Positions 47,001 through 62,000 of a DNA stretch of 64,000 nucleotides are shown here, piece after piece. The translations under genes were made by a program, and so were the position numbers. The stretch lies in contig NC_088307.1 in NCBI RefSeq assembly GCF_032854445.1, forward strand, positions 25,057,953 through 25,121,952, written 5' to 3'. Below the pieces are notes generated by a model. It searched no databases, was not told the origin of the DNA, and saw only the letters and a list, made by a program, of their open reading frames with translations. How positions within the stretch are numbered: the first letter of the stretch is position 1; each line of letters opens with the position of its first letter. The stretch comes from Liolophura sinensis. Its lineage: Eukaryota; Mollusca; Polyplacophora; Chitonida; Chitonidae.

Positions 47001-50000
47001 GAAGAGATGGAGGATCAACGTCAGCAGTTACAACAACTGAATGAGACAATTCCGCCCGAGGACCTTCGTCGCAGGCTTGAGCACCTCGCAAACGTTCTCA
47101 CCAGGGGAAGATCACCCATACAGCCTGAGAATCGCAAGGATTTTGTCGGGCAGACTTTCAAACATATTCAGAACTTTCTGCAGGACAAGTTGAATTCTAG
47201 CATGAAAGACACAGAGCGACTTCAAAATGACAATGCACGATTGGATGCTGAGGTTGAGGCTATGAGGTCAAAGGTGAATGATCTTCGAAATCAGGCGTCA
47301 AATTCTATGAACTCTGAGCTCCGCGGTCAACGGGAGAGCTATTTGGCTAAATTGGAAGCTGCGCGAAAGAAAGACGCTGATCAAATCAAAAAGTTGGAAG
47401 AAGAGTTGACGAAGCTCAGCAAGGCCCTGAAAGATGTCCATGCGAAACAAAAGCAAGGGTCGATGGGAACACAGGCAGGTACAGGCGCACGGACGCAAAT
47501 GGTGCATGATCCTGATACGGCTACGGAGACAGAAGGCGATTCCCTTAACACTGAAGAACGGGACCTCTTGGATGAACTACAGCGCGAACTAATGGAGTTG
47601 CGCAACAGCATGCGAAACAAAGAGCTGGAACAAGCAAAAAAATTAGCAGATGCCGAAGTCGAGGCTCTTGCCCGAGACAATGAGATTCAGCAGAGACAAG
47701 CAGCATTTCAGCAGGATGTAGATCGTCAGCGCCGTGAGCTTGATCTTGAACGCCAGCGTCAGGAAGCTCGTGCGCGCGTACTGGAGGATGATCTGGCTAA
47801 GGCGCGCTCAGATGCCAATGCTCTTCAGAGGATGCTGGAGGAAAAGACGTACAATCTGAACAACGGTCAGAATCCAGACATATCCAATCAAATGATAGGT
47901 GAGCTGCTTGATTTTACTTCTGTATTTGTCTTGTTTGTGGATATATTTAGGGTTTTATCTGTTACTTTCAAATTTGGTGCATAAAAAATTTTCTATTTTA
48001 AGTCTGTTTGTAGTGGTTTGGATCTCTGAAAGTCCAGCTTTGAAAACATTGAAACGCCTGGGATTTGAAAGTCATTTTACCACACCTGGGAAAGAGTTTT
48101 CTTGTGGTCAGTCTAGAAAAGCTCTAAATTGAGACAACAGAAGCAACCTAATTTACCGTGGTTGGGAATTTATTTTCCAGTGGCTTTGAAATTGCTTAAT
48201 TCACTATTGTGTGAAAAGGTTAAAGACTGATAGTATAACTATATGTAATAAAGGTCATTTTTTTAAACTTGTGTAAAATATTTAAGTAGTCTGGAAAATG
48301 TGAAATTTGGGTCTGGAAAGTTTTGAAGGGGAAATTTGAAATCTTTAAAGTATATGAACTCTGGCTCCAACTTTTAATCAGGCCATAGGCCTACATCTGC
48401 AAGCTGTCAAAGCGAAAGGCTTTATGTATGCTCATCTTCACTGACTTCGTTTAGCCCAAGTGGATAATTAATAATAATTTGTTGTTGTTGTACTGTCCCC
48501 AGCTGCACAAGAAGAAGAGATAGCTCATCTGTACGACATTTTAGAGCGACAGAGAGGAGAGATTGACCGGCTCAATGGGTCCTTACATCATGTGACAGGA
48601 GAAGGCCCGGACAGATGTGAGTAAATGGGACATGCAGACCATGGAAAAAATATTGTTATTTAACAACAGTTTTTATTGAAACCTTTGTAATCTGAAACCG
48701 ATTCCACAAAGTCATTTCTGATTTTAGTCAAAATTTGAGTACGATCTCAAAGCTTATATTTGGGTTTTAGAAATTAAAATTTTATACCCTTCGTCAATGT
48801 TATCTTGTATCTTGTGAAAAATGTGTCTAGATTTTCAATTTCCAGTACCTTATACTAGTAACTTATACACAGTTTTTAAATTTTAACGTCAGGCAGAAAG
48901 GACTTTGTGGAATTGGCCCCAGAGCCATAAGCAGTTTGGTTCTAGTACAGGACAAGTCAGTATAATGCTGTGTAGTTTTATCCCAGTAGTGTGCCTCTTG
49001 CCTGCCAGGGGCTTGTCTGTGGTCCACGCATAGAACAGTTGTGGTTGCAAACTAGATTTACTCACGTGTATTTATTAGAGTTTTATGCTGTTCTCATTAA
49101 TATTTGACATATGACAGCAGCCGGCGGCATGGCGAGAGGAGACTGAGCCCAAGGGGAGCTGGTCACCTTCTGCAGAGGAAGGCTAATTCTACAGTAGTGG
49201 AATGGTAGAAGTATGCTGAAGATGCACCAGTGGTGAGCCAGTGGCATGCCACTGAGAATCTTGGCTGGAAAATGGCTGGAACTGAATATTATAGCTTTAC
49301 TGAAACTGAGATAAATTCAAGCACTTCTATTGCTTGATTTACACTTTTAACACTGATATATTAAGGACACAGTTGAGCATAAACTCGGCTCTGATTTGAA
49401 ACTAGACTTTAGATTTCAACAAACTTGTTGGCCATAATTATACCCCTCTCTACAAAGTTGCCGGAATGTCTGTCTGCCTGTAGACACAATTTTGTCCATT
49501 TTGTCCCACCATAATGCTGGCCACTGTCATATAAGTGAAATATTCTTGAGTATGGCATAAAACACCAGCGAAATAAATAAATAGATAATGTGTTGCATTT
49601 TCATTCATTTGAAAACATTCTGCATTTCTGAAATTTTCATATTTTCAGACGGGCCTGGGTATGAAGAAGAAATGTCTCGTCTTAGAGGGGAAGTGAATCG
49701 ACTTAAAGAGACACTGGCCATGCAGTCACAGTACATCCAATCCATGTCCCCCACTGCCCATCAGTCAAGTGCCACACCACACCCACGTGGAGTTGCCACG
49801 GGGACTCAGTCCCAGATATACCCGCCAACACAGTCAGTGCCTGGTTTCAGGCAGCCTATCCCACAGCCCCCCTATCAGTTTCAGCAGTCTGTCTCTCGCC
49901 CCCACCCTAGGGCCCAGCACACTGGAGCAGTCCACCACCACGACCATCCGCATGCCCACATCCAACCCCACCACCATCACCCACAGGCAGCACAACATGG

Positions 50001-53000
50001 AGGTCACAGGTCAAGGTCAGGTCAGCCACACCCACACATGGTAGGAGGCGGAGACATGACAGATGGGGCCTTCCCACATCATGGATCAGACACACATGGG
50101 TATCACCCCTCGGTGAGCTACTACTAATTTTACTGCCATCAAATGCATACATGTTTATCATTGATACATGGAGAGGGACCTCTGTGCAGGACAATGACCC
50201 CAGGAACCTCTCACCAATGTGGTCGCTGTGAGTTCAAGTTCAGCTTATGCTGGCTTCCTCTCCATTAATGCATGGGACAGTATGACAGCAACCTGCGGAT
50301 GGTTATGAGTTTCCACTGGGCTCTGCCTGGGTTACAGCCAACATAATGCTGCCCCTCATCATATAGGTGTAATATTAAGGAGTACTAGGGCAAAAATATC
50401 AAAAAATTTGGCTATGGCGTTATTATTGCTGCAGACCAAATTGTCACTAAATCACTAAGATTGTCTGGCCCCTGTTCATAAAACTGGTTGCTTTGACAGC
50501 TACCCACCAGATAAGTACAAATACAAGGGCGTTTTGATGGTTTAGAGGTACCCTAACCTCTGGATTTATTTATATGATTGGTGTTTTACGCTGTACTCCA
50601 CAATATTTCACGTATATGATGGTGGCCAGCATTATGGTGGGAGGAAACCGGGTAGATCCCGGGGGAAAACCCACGACTATATGCAGGTTGCTGGAAGACG
50701 TGATGCCTAAATTACAGCATGCCCCCCAAAAATCTCAAGTTATGGGTAATTCTGCATGATGCAGTAAGTGCAAAAATTGTGTCACTTGAAAAATGCTAAG
50801 CTTTAGGCGAAACTTTAGTACTGTAACCCTTAAGTCTGCAACACTTATCAAATTCATTACTGTATCTCACCTAGTTGAAAGTTGACTTGATTCGGGTTTA
50901 TTCATCAACTTTATAGGGCCACTAAAGATTTTAATTTCTCATCAGAAAAAAATATCGGAGTATGCAATTATATCCTAATTCCTCAACCTATCAGTGCATT
51001 TTTTAAGTTGATTTTGGAGACAAAACTACATTGGTTGAATTGGCCGATTTCAAGGCTTTACAAAAAAGAGTAATTTTATCATTGTACACAGAATAATGCC
51101 TTCAAAATGTACTTGGACAAACATCTTGCAAACATGCAAAAAGGTTGAAGAATTATAGTACATATGAAACTTTAGATGAAATAGAAATCAATGTAGATAA
51201 ATGATAATCATAGTATTCACATTTGTCAGACTGGACCAGGCAAAGTTCCGGACACCACCTCCAGAATCACGGATCAGCACTGGGCAGATCATCCCCAGCC
51301 TGGACCCACTGGCCACCAGGGGGCGCCACGTCAGGTAAGACCAGCATCAATAAAATGATTTATTGTGACTCATCTCCAACTGTAAGGTAGACCATTTAGT
51401 GGTTGTTAATTTTGGCTTGATAGAATTAGGCAACGTGTAGTGCTGGAGGGTGGGGGATGGGGGAATGTTAGACTTGTCTAGTTTTGGAGGGTTTGAATTT
51501 CGTACACTGCAAACTTCTGATGCAGAAAGTGAAGCATGTTTTTGAAGAAATCACAATTTTTCTGTGCCACAAAACTAGGGTGTAATAATTGAAAACAAAT
51601 GAAAGATTTAATAATTAGCCCGACATTGTCAGGAAAAGGTGGAGTCATTTTTGCACCGGGATGTCATTCCGGCTAATAGTAATGACACGATTCGAAAAAA
51701 ATTGGTATTGTGTGGCCTGTAGCTGACAGCTGACTGTTTTTTTTTTTGGTCTTGTCTTTCCTCAGGTTGACCAGCCGACCCCTCTTCACTCTACCCCGAC
51801 CAGACCAGGAGAAGCAGGTGACCAGCTTGACAGTCAGACCGATCAGTTTGTTGACCACCGTGAGAGCAGGACCGGTTTGGGCCGCTATGGGGGCACTGCA
51901 CGGGGGCCAACAACCTACACTGACAGGCGGGAAAAGAAGGCTGGCTCCCCACCACGAGCCAAGATGACCCCCGGCCACCCAGATGTTGATCCCCAAACCC
52001 CCTATGGGGCCCCATCCCAGCCTGCCAGGTCGCATGATGTCCCATACAGGCCACCAGGTATGGGTGCGGCCAATATCAGAGGTAAGGATGGAGTGTTTTC
52101 AAGCCTTTTTTTTTTTGGTTTGAGTAATGTGTGTGTCGTCAAAATCAGTGGATTTTTAGAGGCAAAATACAGATCATAAAATGCTACTTCAGGTGTTGAA
52201 GCTTACATTTTTCCTGTGCAACCTTCCAAACAAGCCTCAAAACACATTTCTAAGATTAACCCAACTCCCAGGTAAAATCTGTAAACCTGGTCACAGCCAT
52301 ATGAATTGTAAGTAAAACGTTTTTTTTCAAACCACAATCAGGGAAATCAATAGATTCCTGTGGATCAATGAGTTGTGGCTGTGAAACTGGCCATTATTTG
52401 TCAGAAATCAGATAAAGACAGCATCTACATATATTTTTCTCGAGCACACTGTTCTTGTTGGTGCAGGCGTTCTGACTTCTGAGTTCTGGCACGAAATACC
52501 TTTTCCATGTGTTGAGAACAACACTAAACACCTGATATACTATGCATAGTCTAATTTTTCAACCTTTTCAACCGCCTATGTAGCCAGCATTTTGAAACAT
52601 TCTGAGAGAACAGTGGGGTGTTGAGAAATAATTTGCACAGTTTTATCTCTTTATTTACACAAACACATCCTTTTTAGTGCCATTTTCAGAATAATTGTAT
52701 GCATAAATTCCACTGATAGAAATGCTTTGTAGTTTGAAAAGTTTGAAGATTTTCATTGTGTAGTAGTGTCTTTGAACTTTCCCCTGCTATGCTCAGAGAG
52801 TTGAAAGTTTTTCAGACAAGTGATTAACCTATCTGCATGCATTTCTGGCTTTGCTCTCACTTGAGTGTTTTTTTTTATTTGTCACTGCCTTACTAAGATG
52901 CACAGGAAGTTGTTCCCTTGGCCCCTGCAACCCTGCACCCCCCAGGGGTTGGTGATGGGACGGTGCACTGTGCCACGGAGATGGGAGAGCCTTACTGCAT

Positions 53001-56000
53001 GTTTGATCCTGCTGACATTCACCTTAACCTCAATGATGACTTGATGGGTTGGTCTGCATGTGGCTTATGGATTTGAATGTCATTGTGACTGATTCTCTAA
53101 TTTGATATGATGTTTTCACGTGTCGTGGGTAAGGCCATGCCATTTTAAATTGTTGTTTTATGGGCAATTCTATTTCCAATTTCGAAGGAGGCTATAAAAG
53201 CAAAAGTATGTAAAAATCATCTAATTTGTGGGAAATGTGGACTGTCCCAGCATATTTTACGTGAATGGGAAACCTTGAAAAAACAGGAAAAAAAATGAGG
53301 TGGATTTTCAGTTTTATTTTTATTCCATTTCTTTAATTGGTTGGCTTGCCCATTAAACACAAAATAAAATTGGCGTTGCCTGACTGACTATGGTCGTATT
53401 GTGTTATCTTCTTTCACTGCAGTGGGCAGTTCTATATGGCCGATGGCGTTGTTTCTGTTTTTGTTGTTGTTGCTTGGATGGTGCCTGTCTCGTGCTTGAT
53501 CCTGCAGGGGCTCTGTGGATGAGAGTGGTTAGCATGTTAGCCCAGGAGTCTTGCACCAATACAGTTTCTGTGTGTTCAAGCCCAGTGCATGCTGGCGTCT
53601 TTTTCAGCTGTGCGTTCAAAGGTATTCTAGCAACCAGCAGATTGTCGTGAGTTCCCTCAAGTCATAATGCTGGATATTACGTCGTATGTAACAGTGAAAT
53701 ATTCTGGAGTATGGTGTTTAACACCAATCTAAAAAATGAACTGAATACAAAGTGTAGTGTATGATATTTATTTATTTGATTGGTGTTTCGCGTTGTACTC
53801 AAGAATATTTCACCTGTACGAGTGCAGCCAGCTGTATGGTGGAAGGAAGCCAGGCAAAGCCTAGGGGAAACCCATAACCATTCGCACTTTGCTGGCAGAC
53901 CTATCCACGTACAACAGGGTAATGTACATTGATCATGCAGGGCATTTTTTCGAAATGTCTGTTGTTTCTCCATAGATCGTTTGACTTTTGTGTTTGTTTT
54001 GATTTTACACAGAGCCATTTGTACTAGTTTATAGATTTTCACCTCTTTTCTTAATTTTTACCTCTGCCGGGTTTCCTCCCACCATAATGCTGGGTGCCAT
54101 CGTATAAGTAATGTATTCTTGGGTGCAGCGTAAAACACCAATCAAATAAATAAATAAATGAATAATTTTTTACCTCTTTCTTTAATTTTTTAGTTTTTAA
54201 ATTTTTACCTGTTTAAATTTTCACCTGTTTAAATTTTCACCTTTTTTATTTATTATTATTTTCATTATTTTTAAATTTCATCTTTTATTTCTAAATTTTT
54301 ATTCTTTGTGTGGTGTTGTTTAAGATTCTTCTGTACTGCTTGCATCTCTCATACTGTTCTCACTAATAACCAGTGCATAATCCATGCTTTTGGCTGTCCC
54401 TCTGTTTTGTACATGTATGTGATGATCTGGCATGGTTCTGGCTAGTTGTGTTTGACTGTTGTCAACTCAGATTTCAGATACGAATGTGGATGTTGTATTT
54501 TTTATCTTATGGTTGGTGGCTGGAAATGTGATCTTGTTTTAACATTTTTTGCTGGGACGAAATTTCTCTTGGAGCCATTGTTGTAATGAATAAATATTAG
54601 TGAGGATATGAACCACTGTTCTTACATGAGGAATTAGTATTGGACAATTCTTATTTTTTGTATGGAGACAAATTTTTTAACCTCTCCGCCACCAACACTG
54701 GTATAATATGGAGGTGTGGTGTTGTGTATTTGGTTGGTTGGTAGAGTACCATAAAATTCAGTGTTTAAAGTAATTTTAAATCCAATGCTTTGTGGCAGAC
54801 TTTACGTTTCACTATGATGTTAAGTTGAAATTAAATATTTGGGAAAAGATAACGGTCAATCAGGATTAAAGTTTAGCTGAAAATCTTGCATATTTTCTAT
54901 CGTGTATTGGAAGAATTCCATTGGCTGATTGAGTATGAATGTATTATGAGGATAAGTAGTAAATAAAGGAATAACAAACACTTGAAAAAAACAATAATAA
55001 AAATTAGTATAAAAACTGGAAGCATTATCTGGACATAAAGGTAACTAAATATTACATTTTGTGAAAACTCACATTTTTTCAGTAGGATACCATCGTACCT
55101 GTAAGAAAAATCTTGAAGCAGTTTGAAGAACAGAACTTAAAATTAAGCAAAATGAGTGACATAGACATTGACAGAACTTCAGGTCAAATACAGAAATTAT
55201 AGACAGCAATTACTGTTTTTAAGTGACATATACAGCAGTTATTGTTTTCAAGAGACATATACAGCAATTATTGTTTTCAAGAGACATATACAGCAATTAT
55301 TGTTTTCAAGAGACATATACAGCGATTACTGTTTTCAAGAGACATATACAGCGATTACTGTTTTCAAGAGACATGTACATTAAGTAAAGCTGTTATCTAA
55401 CAGCATTGCTTAGATCCACGTCACTAGGCTTTTACCACTTCTTGTAGGCTGGTGTCTGTACAGTTCATGATAATGGAAAAAAATGCGTTCCCATGGTAAA
55501 CTGCATTGAATGGTTTCATGCAGTCTAGCACAAAGCTCCCATGTTATTTACATAGGCCTGTTTTGTCCAATTTTTGTTGTTTTTTATCATGACATGAGAA
55601 CAGCACAAGGTACAAAAATAGTTCTTGTACATTTGTAATTGTGACATCAAGGGGCACCAGATAGGGTGCTTGTTTAGTGATTTTAAGCAACTTGAAAAAT
55701 TGACCTACTTGTGGAGCCAAGTTCATTGGTCATTTTTGGCCTTTTTTGCATACCAAACTAAAACTTTTTTACAATGTACGTAGGGCGATCCACCTAAAAA
55801 CTGAAAATGAAAAGTTTATCTCCGTAGATTTAACTGGAGAAAGTTTTTTAGCTTATCAATAAAATTCAAAATGGGGGCCAAATGAAGTGACTGGTAAAAC
55901 AGCAGAAAACGTCAAATGTTTCTTCATATGTTCCTTATTAAGACTTCTTTTTCTACCTTTACCAGTTTTGGAGATATTGCAATTTTACGACTTGACCAAG

Positions 56001-59000
56001 AATAATAATAATCTGAACGATTTCAAGAGGTGACATATACTTTATTTCGCCTAAGGTTTGGTCAGTATAAATGCACTTTCAGAAGCACATAAAGGCCATA
56101 AAATGCCAACACATTGAGTTTTTCTGATAAAAAATTAATGCAAAATTTGAATGGCCCTATAACTTGGATAAATTGGTCAGAATCAAGTAAAATGTGTTTC
56201 TTTGAAAATACTAAACTTTAGGTGAAATACAACAATTTACTTTCTCTGTTTATGATAATGGATGATAATCTGCTCATGGTGTACGTCACATTGTGGTGTG
56301 TTTTAGGAACTGGTAGAGCTTTCCCCACAGGTTGGCTACCCTATCCCCCAGGGGCTACAGGCGATCACCTCCAGCCCACCCCAGAGATCTCCCCAATAAG
56401 GCCAGTCCCCGTGCACCGGGCTGGCCCAGGCCAGCGTGAGCCACATAGTGGTCGCGCCACAGCAGTGATGCCTACTTCAACAGTGCCTCAGCATACCATG
56501 CCAGCGCCTCGGGATTTGATGCCGCCACCCCCTGTCCCGCCTCAACATCATCGTGACACGCATTCCATGCCGCTTCCTCACCAGTATGCCGACTCCACAG
56601 ACAGACACCAGATAGCTGCACCCACTTTCATGACCCAAGCTCCGACCATACCAGCAGATCCAATCCCTAAGGTTGCCCCCTCTGGGGCGTCAGGCACCCC
56701 AGTGATGTACCCACCTGTCTCAGCTGTGCCTGGTCAGCCCATGTTCATTCCTGTGACACCTGTGTATGCCCCTGGTAACTTGAATGACGCTGTCACTCAA
56801 ACTGATGCTCCACCCCCTGTCAGTCAGCAACCTACTATTTTGATGCCGATCAGCCCAATACGTAAGTACATGTGCTCTTTCAAAATGTATGGATTTTTTT
56901 TTTTATATCTACATGTATTTTATTGTGTATGATCATTCCTGAAAGATATGTTTATGTTGTACAGGCAGTATTTTGATATTGTATCACTATATGAAATACA
57001 AACACTGTTGTTGTCAGTATTTTTTTTAATACTCAGCATTCTCCACCCATAAGCATAACTGCTTTCGTATAAGGGAAGAAGTGTAATGTTCTTCATTGCA
57101 GCATTAAAGTCGATCAAATAAATAAATACTTCTCTGAAAATGTTGAGAGACACCTTAAGCCTCCAACCAGCATCAAAGGGTTACACCTTGTTTGTCAATT
57201 CATCAAGAATCAGTTTTCAGGACCGATCTTTTTCAAAAGAGTCCATTGTTGGTTAGTGCACTAGCGCAGTGTAATGACACAGGAGCCTCTCACCACTGCG
57301 GTCACTGTGAGTTCGAGTCCAGGTCATGCTGGCTTCCTCTCCGGCCATACGTGGGAAGGTTTGCCAGTAACCTGCGGATGGTCTTGGGTTTCCCCCAGGC
57401 TCTGTCCTGTTTCCTCTCACCATAATGCTGGCCGCTGTCGTATAAGTGAAATATTCTTGAGTATGGCGTAAATCACCAATCCAATAAATAAATAAATAAA
57501 TTTACCCACTTTCAGTTCATCACATTAGGCATGTTGAAACTTGGTACCTGGCTTCACCATTAACACTGATCAAATATATAAATAAAAACTGTTTTTGATA
57601 GTTGTGATTTTGCTCTCAGGGTATAGCATGGACTCTTGCCCTGAAAATGTTACTAACACTACTTTGACGTCTGACCTCAAGAGCACTACATCTTGTCTGA
57701 CTGGCTGAAATGACTCAGTTTCCATCTCCCACTACTTGTGTTGTTGCTTTTTGTATGTATGAATGTATGTAGCTTCACTTTTCAAACTACACTGTGCTTT
57801 GTCTTCTTTTATATGTATATGTTTTGGCAGGACTGTGAAGTACATGTTTATTGTTTTCTCAGTGAAGGCCTTGGGGAAGAACAGTTTCATTGTAAACTGA
57901 CCAAGCTACCTTTGATAAATAAAGATATTATTATTATTATTATATACTAGCACAAATAACCGATAGTAGCTGATGCAGAGGTAATAAGAAGGTCTTTATT
58001 TGAAACCTGAGCAACACTTCACAAGTAGAGCTTATTTGGGTCATAGTATGGGTAGATACTATATCCCAGATATGACTAGTGTTCTCTTGCATTCATCAGG
58101 CACATGTAATACATTACCACCTCGAAATATGTGAGCATAGATTAGCTCAGAGGAATTTGAGACCTCGTACATGCGGCACTTCAGTCGCATGTGGCAGCGG
58201 CAAGCAGACAGTGAGATGCCATGAAGCAGAGTTTTATGTTAACGTCCATAATATTGAATTGACAGTGTTTTTACCTTGTGAACATTTTGGCACAAGTTAT
58301 ACTGCAAATGAATGAATGTCTGCAGTCTAGAACCAAGGATTCAAACCAACGACCTCAAAATCTGACACCTAATCGGCAGCAAAACTTGTGAACTTTCCAA
58401 GCCGTGATATAGCTGATAGATTTTCCACAAAAAGAGGCGTCAGATAACCAACAAGCTTTACTGTATTTAATCTGAGCTTGCATACTTGCAACAAGAAAAA
58501 CATTAACTTTCCTGGAACCTTTCTCAACGACACGCATTGTGGACATGCATTACGCTTTCATTGTCAGTATCATTTTATGGCCGGTCACAAAATCTTTTCA
58601 TGTGTATGTTGAATTTTGTTCTGTGGTTAATGTGCTATAAAGGTGTTTGCTGGTTTGACTCCACTACCAATAGAAAAAACCTGTGTACTTACAATGCTTG
58701 GCTCACTGACTGTTGAAAGTCAAATGCGTTAATTCCTTTAGGGTGAGAGGTGGTGGTGGGGCAGGAAGCGTGGGGGAGGGGATGGGTGGATGAGGGCTGC
58801 AGAAATAGAGGATTAAAGGAATCACATTACATGCATTACTTATGAGTTATACAAGGTGTTACTGGATTAGAACCTTTCCTGAGATGGTACTATAAGGAAT
58901 CACATTACATGCATTACCTCTGAGTTATACAAGGTGTTACTGGATTAGAACCTTTCTCGAGATGGTACTATAAGGAATCACATTACATGCATTACCTCTG

Positions 59001-62000
59001 AGTTATACAGGGTGTTACTGGATTAAAACCTTTCCTGAGATGGTACTATAAGGAATCACATTACATGCATTACCTCTGAGTTATACAGGGTGTTACTGGA
59101 TTAGAACCTTTCCTGAGATGGTACTATAAGGAATCACATTACATGCATTACCTCTGAGTTATACAGGGTGTTACTGGATTAGAACCTTTCCTGTGATGGT
59201 ACTATAAGGAACACAAACTTTTAGCCATTCAACTTACAATTCATTGCATGTCTCTACTCCTGCTCTCTGGCACAACTTGAGAATGTTTCTCGACCACTAG
59301 TCTCAACAGCAAGCATTAATAAATTCTACACGTATATACCCATAGGTAACCATGACGGCTAAATCCACCTGTCATGGAGAAATTTAACATGCCTGGAGCA
59401 GGCAAAACCTATGCTATTTTGACCCTGAATTATATGTGAAAATAGATTATATTTTTTACACAGTGTTATATCCTCTATGACATACGTGAGTTCCTCATGC
59501 TTCCTCATCCAAGACAGTTTTTCGTCTATGGCGACACCAGTTTGATTTTTGTGTTTTTACAGGCGAATCCGAATAAAACTGAAAATTCAGTTTTTCTGTC
59601 ATGTTTTTTCTGTCATAATGTTTTTGTTATTTTTCTGTTCTTTTTTTTAAAGCTTTCCCATCATGTAAATACTTACATGTCTTCAGCAGGGAAAAATACC
59701 AAGATACAGGCAGTCAGTATATATATTTTCCACCAGGCTTAGATGATTTTCTGGTTTTATTTTTATACCTTCTCCGACATTGAAAAATTGATTTATTCTG
59801 ACTGTAAAACAATGAATCAAATTGGTGTGGCCTAAAGTCTTCTCTTTTTTATTAGCTTCTCATCTCTCCCAACCTCCTTATGTGTAGTCTAACCCCCCCC
59901 CCCCCCCCCCCCCCCACTCCCCTTCCCCTCCAGAGAGTGATTAAATATCTAGACCATATACATGCTGAAGTACCTGAAGTTAATCAGGCTGATCCCCTTA
60001 CCTGTGAAGTGTGTGATTGTCTGGACTTGTTAGCACAGGTAGACAACAATACAGGTCAAACAGCTTACCTGTCCATTACATGGGCTTAGATAGGCCTGTG
60101 CTTGTCCCACTAACAGCACCCCCACCCCCACCCAAGTACCTGCAATGGGCCAGGGCTATTGAACTGCTCCATAACACTAACAGCACTGTCTGTATGTTGC
60201 CCCTTTGGAAATGTCTTTCGTTATATGAGAGTCTGGCTTGTTGTTGTTGTTGCTGTTGGCTTTGCTGAATGGAATAGCCCTTGACCAGATATTGTCTGTG
60301 ACGTCCCTGTTAAAAGGTGACATGTAATTCCCTGGATGTCATCTTGCTACCTGTGCTCATCTTCAACCCAGGTGTCTAGAATTTCCATAGTCGGAGCTCT
60401 GCACAGCTGTTTCCTGGATCATTTGCCTAGTGTTATACATTTGTAGTGTCAATGGCATAGCTGTAGAAATGTGATGATTTTTTTCACAAGTTGTGGCTAA
60501 CGATATGGATTTATTAATTACCGCTGTGAAACTGTCTTCTATGTGAATTGTTTCACCTCTTGACGCTAAACCAAAAGTGTGTGGTGTACTTATTTCACCT
60601 CTTGACATTTTAGCCAAAAGGGGAATTTGAAAGTTGTGGTGGTTATCACATGGTAAACTGATGTCGTTTCATTAAAGAGCCAGCATTTCACAATGAGCAT
60701 CTGAGAAGGGGTGAAGGAGCAAACCGAGCCTTTACAGCTGCCTCCAAAAGTGTGAACGGAATTCTTTTACCTCTTTACACTTTAACCAGAAGGAGTGTGG
60801 TGTACTTGTGACATACTAGCCATTTTTGGACAGTTTTGTGTGAATTTTTAGATACTTTTAAGCGAATGTTTACTAACTGGCAAGTTTTGGACGTCTCTAT
60901 GGGCAGGTTCGCCAGTCAGGGAGTTTACTTCGGTCAGATCTATATGAACGTGCTTCATTAATTCTCAGATTTGATCTTGATAACTATCCAGTTACATGAT
61001 AAAGGTAAAGTTACCATTTCTGTTATATTTTCACAAATTTATATGTTCAGTTACTTGTGCAGTCTTGTGTGGTTGATGAATGTGCATCACATGTAACTAA
61101 AGGTAAATGTGCATCACATGTAACTAAAGGTAAATGTGCATTACATGTAACTAAAGGTAAATGTGCATCACATGTAACTAAAGGTAAATGTGCATCACAT
61201 GTAACTAAAGGTAAATGTGCATCACATGTAACTAAAGGTAAATGTACATCACATGTAACTAAAGGTAAATGTGCATCACATGTACCTAGGTATGGACATT
61301 TATTATAAAGTTAAATTAAATATATGCTCTGTGTGATTTTATTTAACAGATATTAAATATAGTCACTTCTGATACTTTTGAGGAGACAGGCTGAGAGCTT
61401 TATAAGTGTATTAATTATCCTTGTGAATGACAGTTTACATGTGTTCTGACGTTTTACCTTTCATTGGTTAACACAGGAAATGCATATTCATGTACATACA
61501 CTGGCGACCCTAAGTGGGAAGGTCTGCCATCAACCTCTGGATGGTGGTGGGTTTGCCCGGCCTCTGCCTGGTTTCCCCCCACAATAATGCTGGCCACCGT
61601 CATATCAGTGAAATATTCTTGAGTGCGTCATAAAACACCAATGAATCAAACAAATCAAACTCCGGCTGTTTGCTGTCAGAATATTGCTTTTGGTGTTTCA
61701 AAATAAATGGTACTCTTGCACCTGTTGACTTATTAATTATACATGTAAATGTAGCAAACCGTTATTTTACACAAAATTTGTGCCCAAAGAAGTACATCTT
61801 TAGTTTTACATTGTGCCAGTATATACCCTAAATTAAAACTTGGTTTTGTAAAAAAACTAAAAGACTTTGTCTTGAGCATTTACATGTCTGATAATAACTG
61901 CTCTACCTGTGTGTGACCTACCTGTGGTTGTTAGGTCTATTAATGAGTTTACCTGCTCCAATTAACACATTAGTTGCAGGTGTGGATATAAGTGTGCCAA

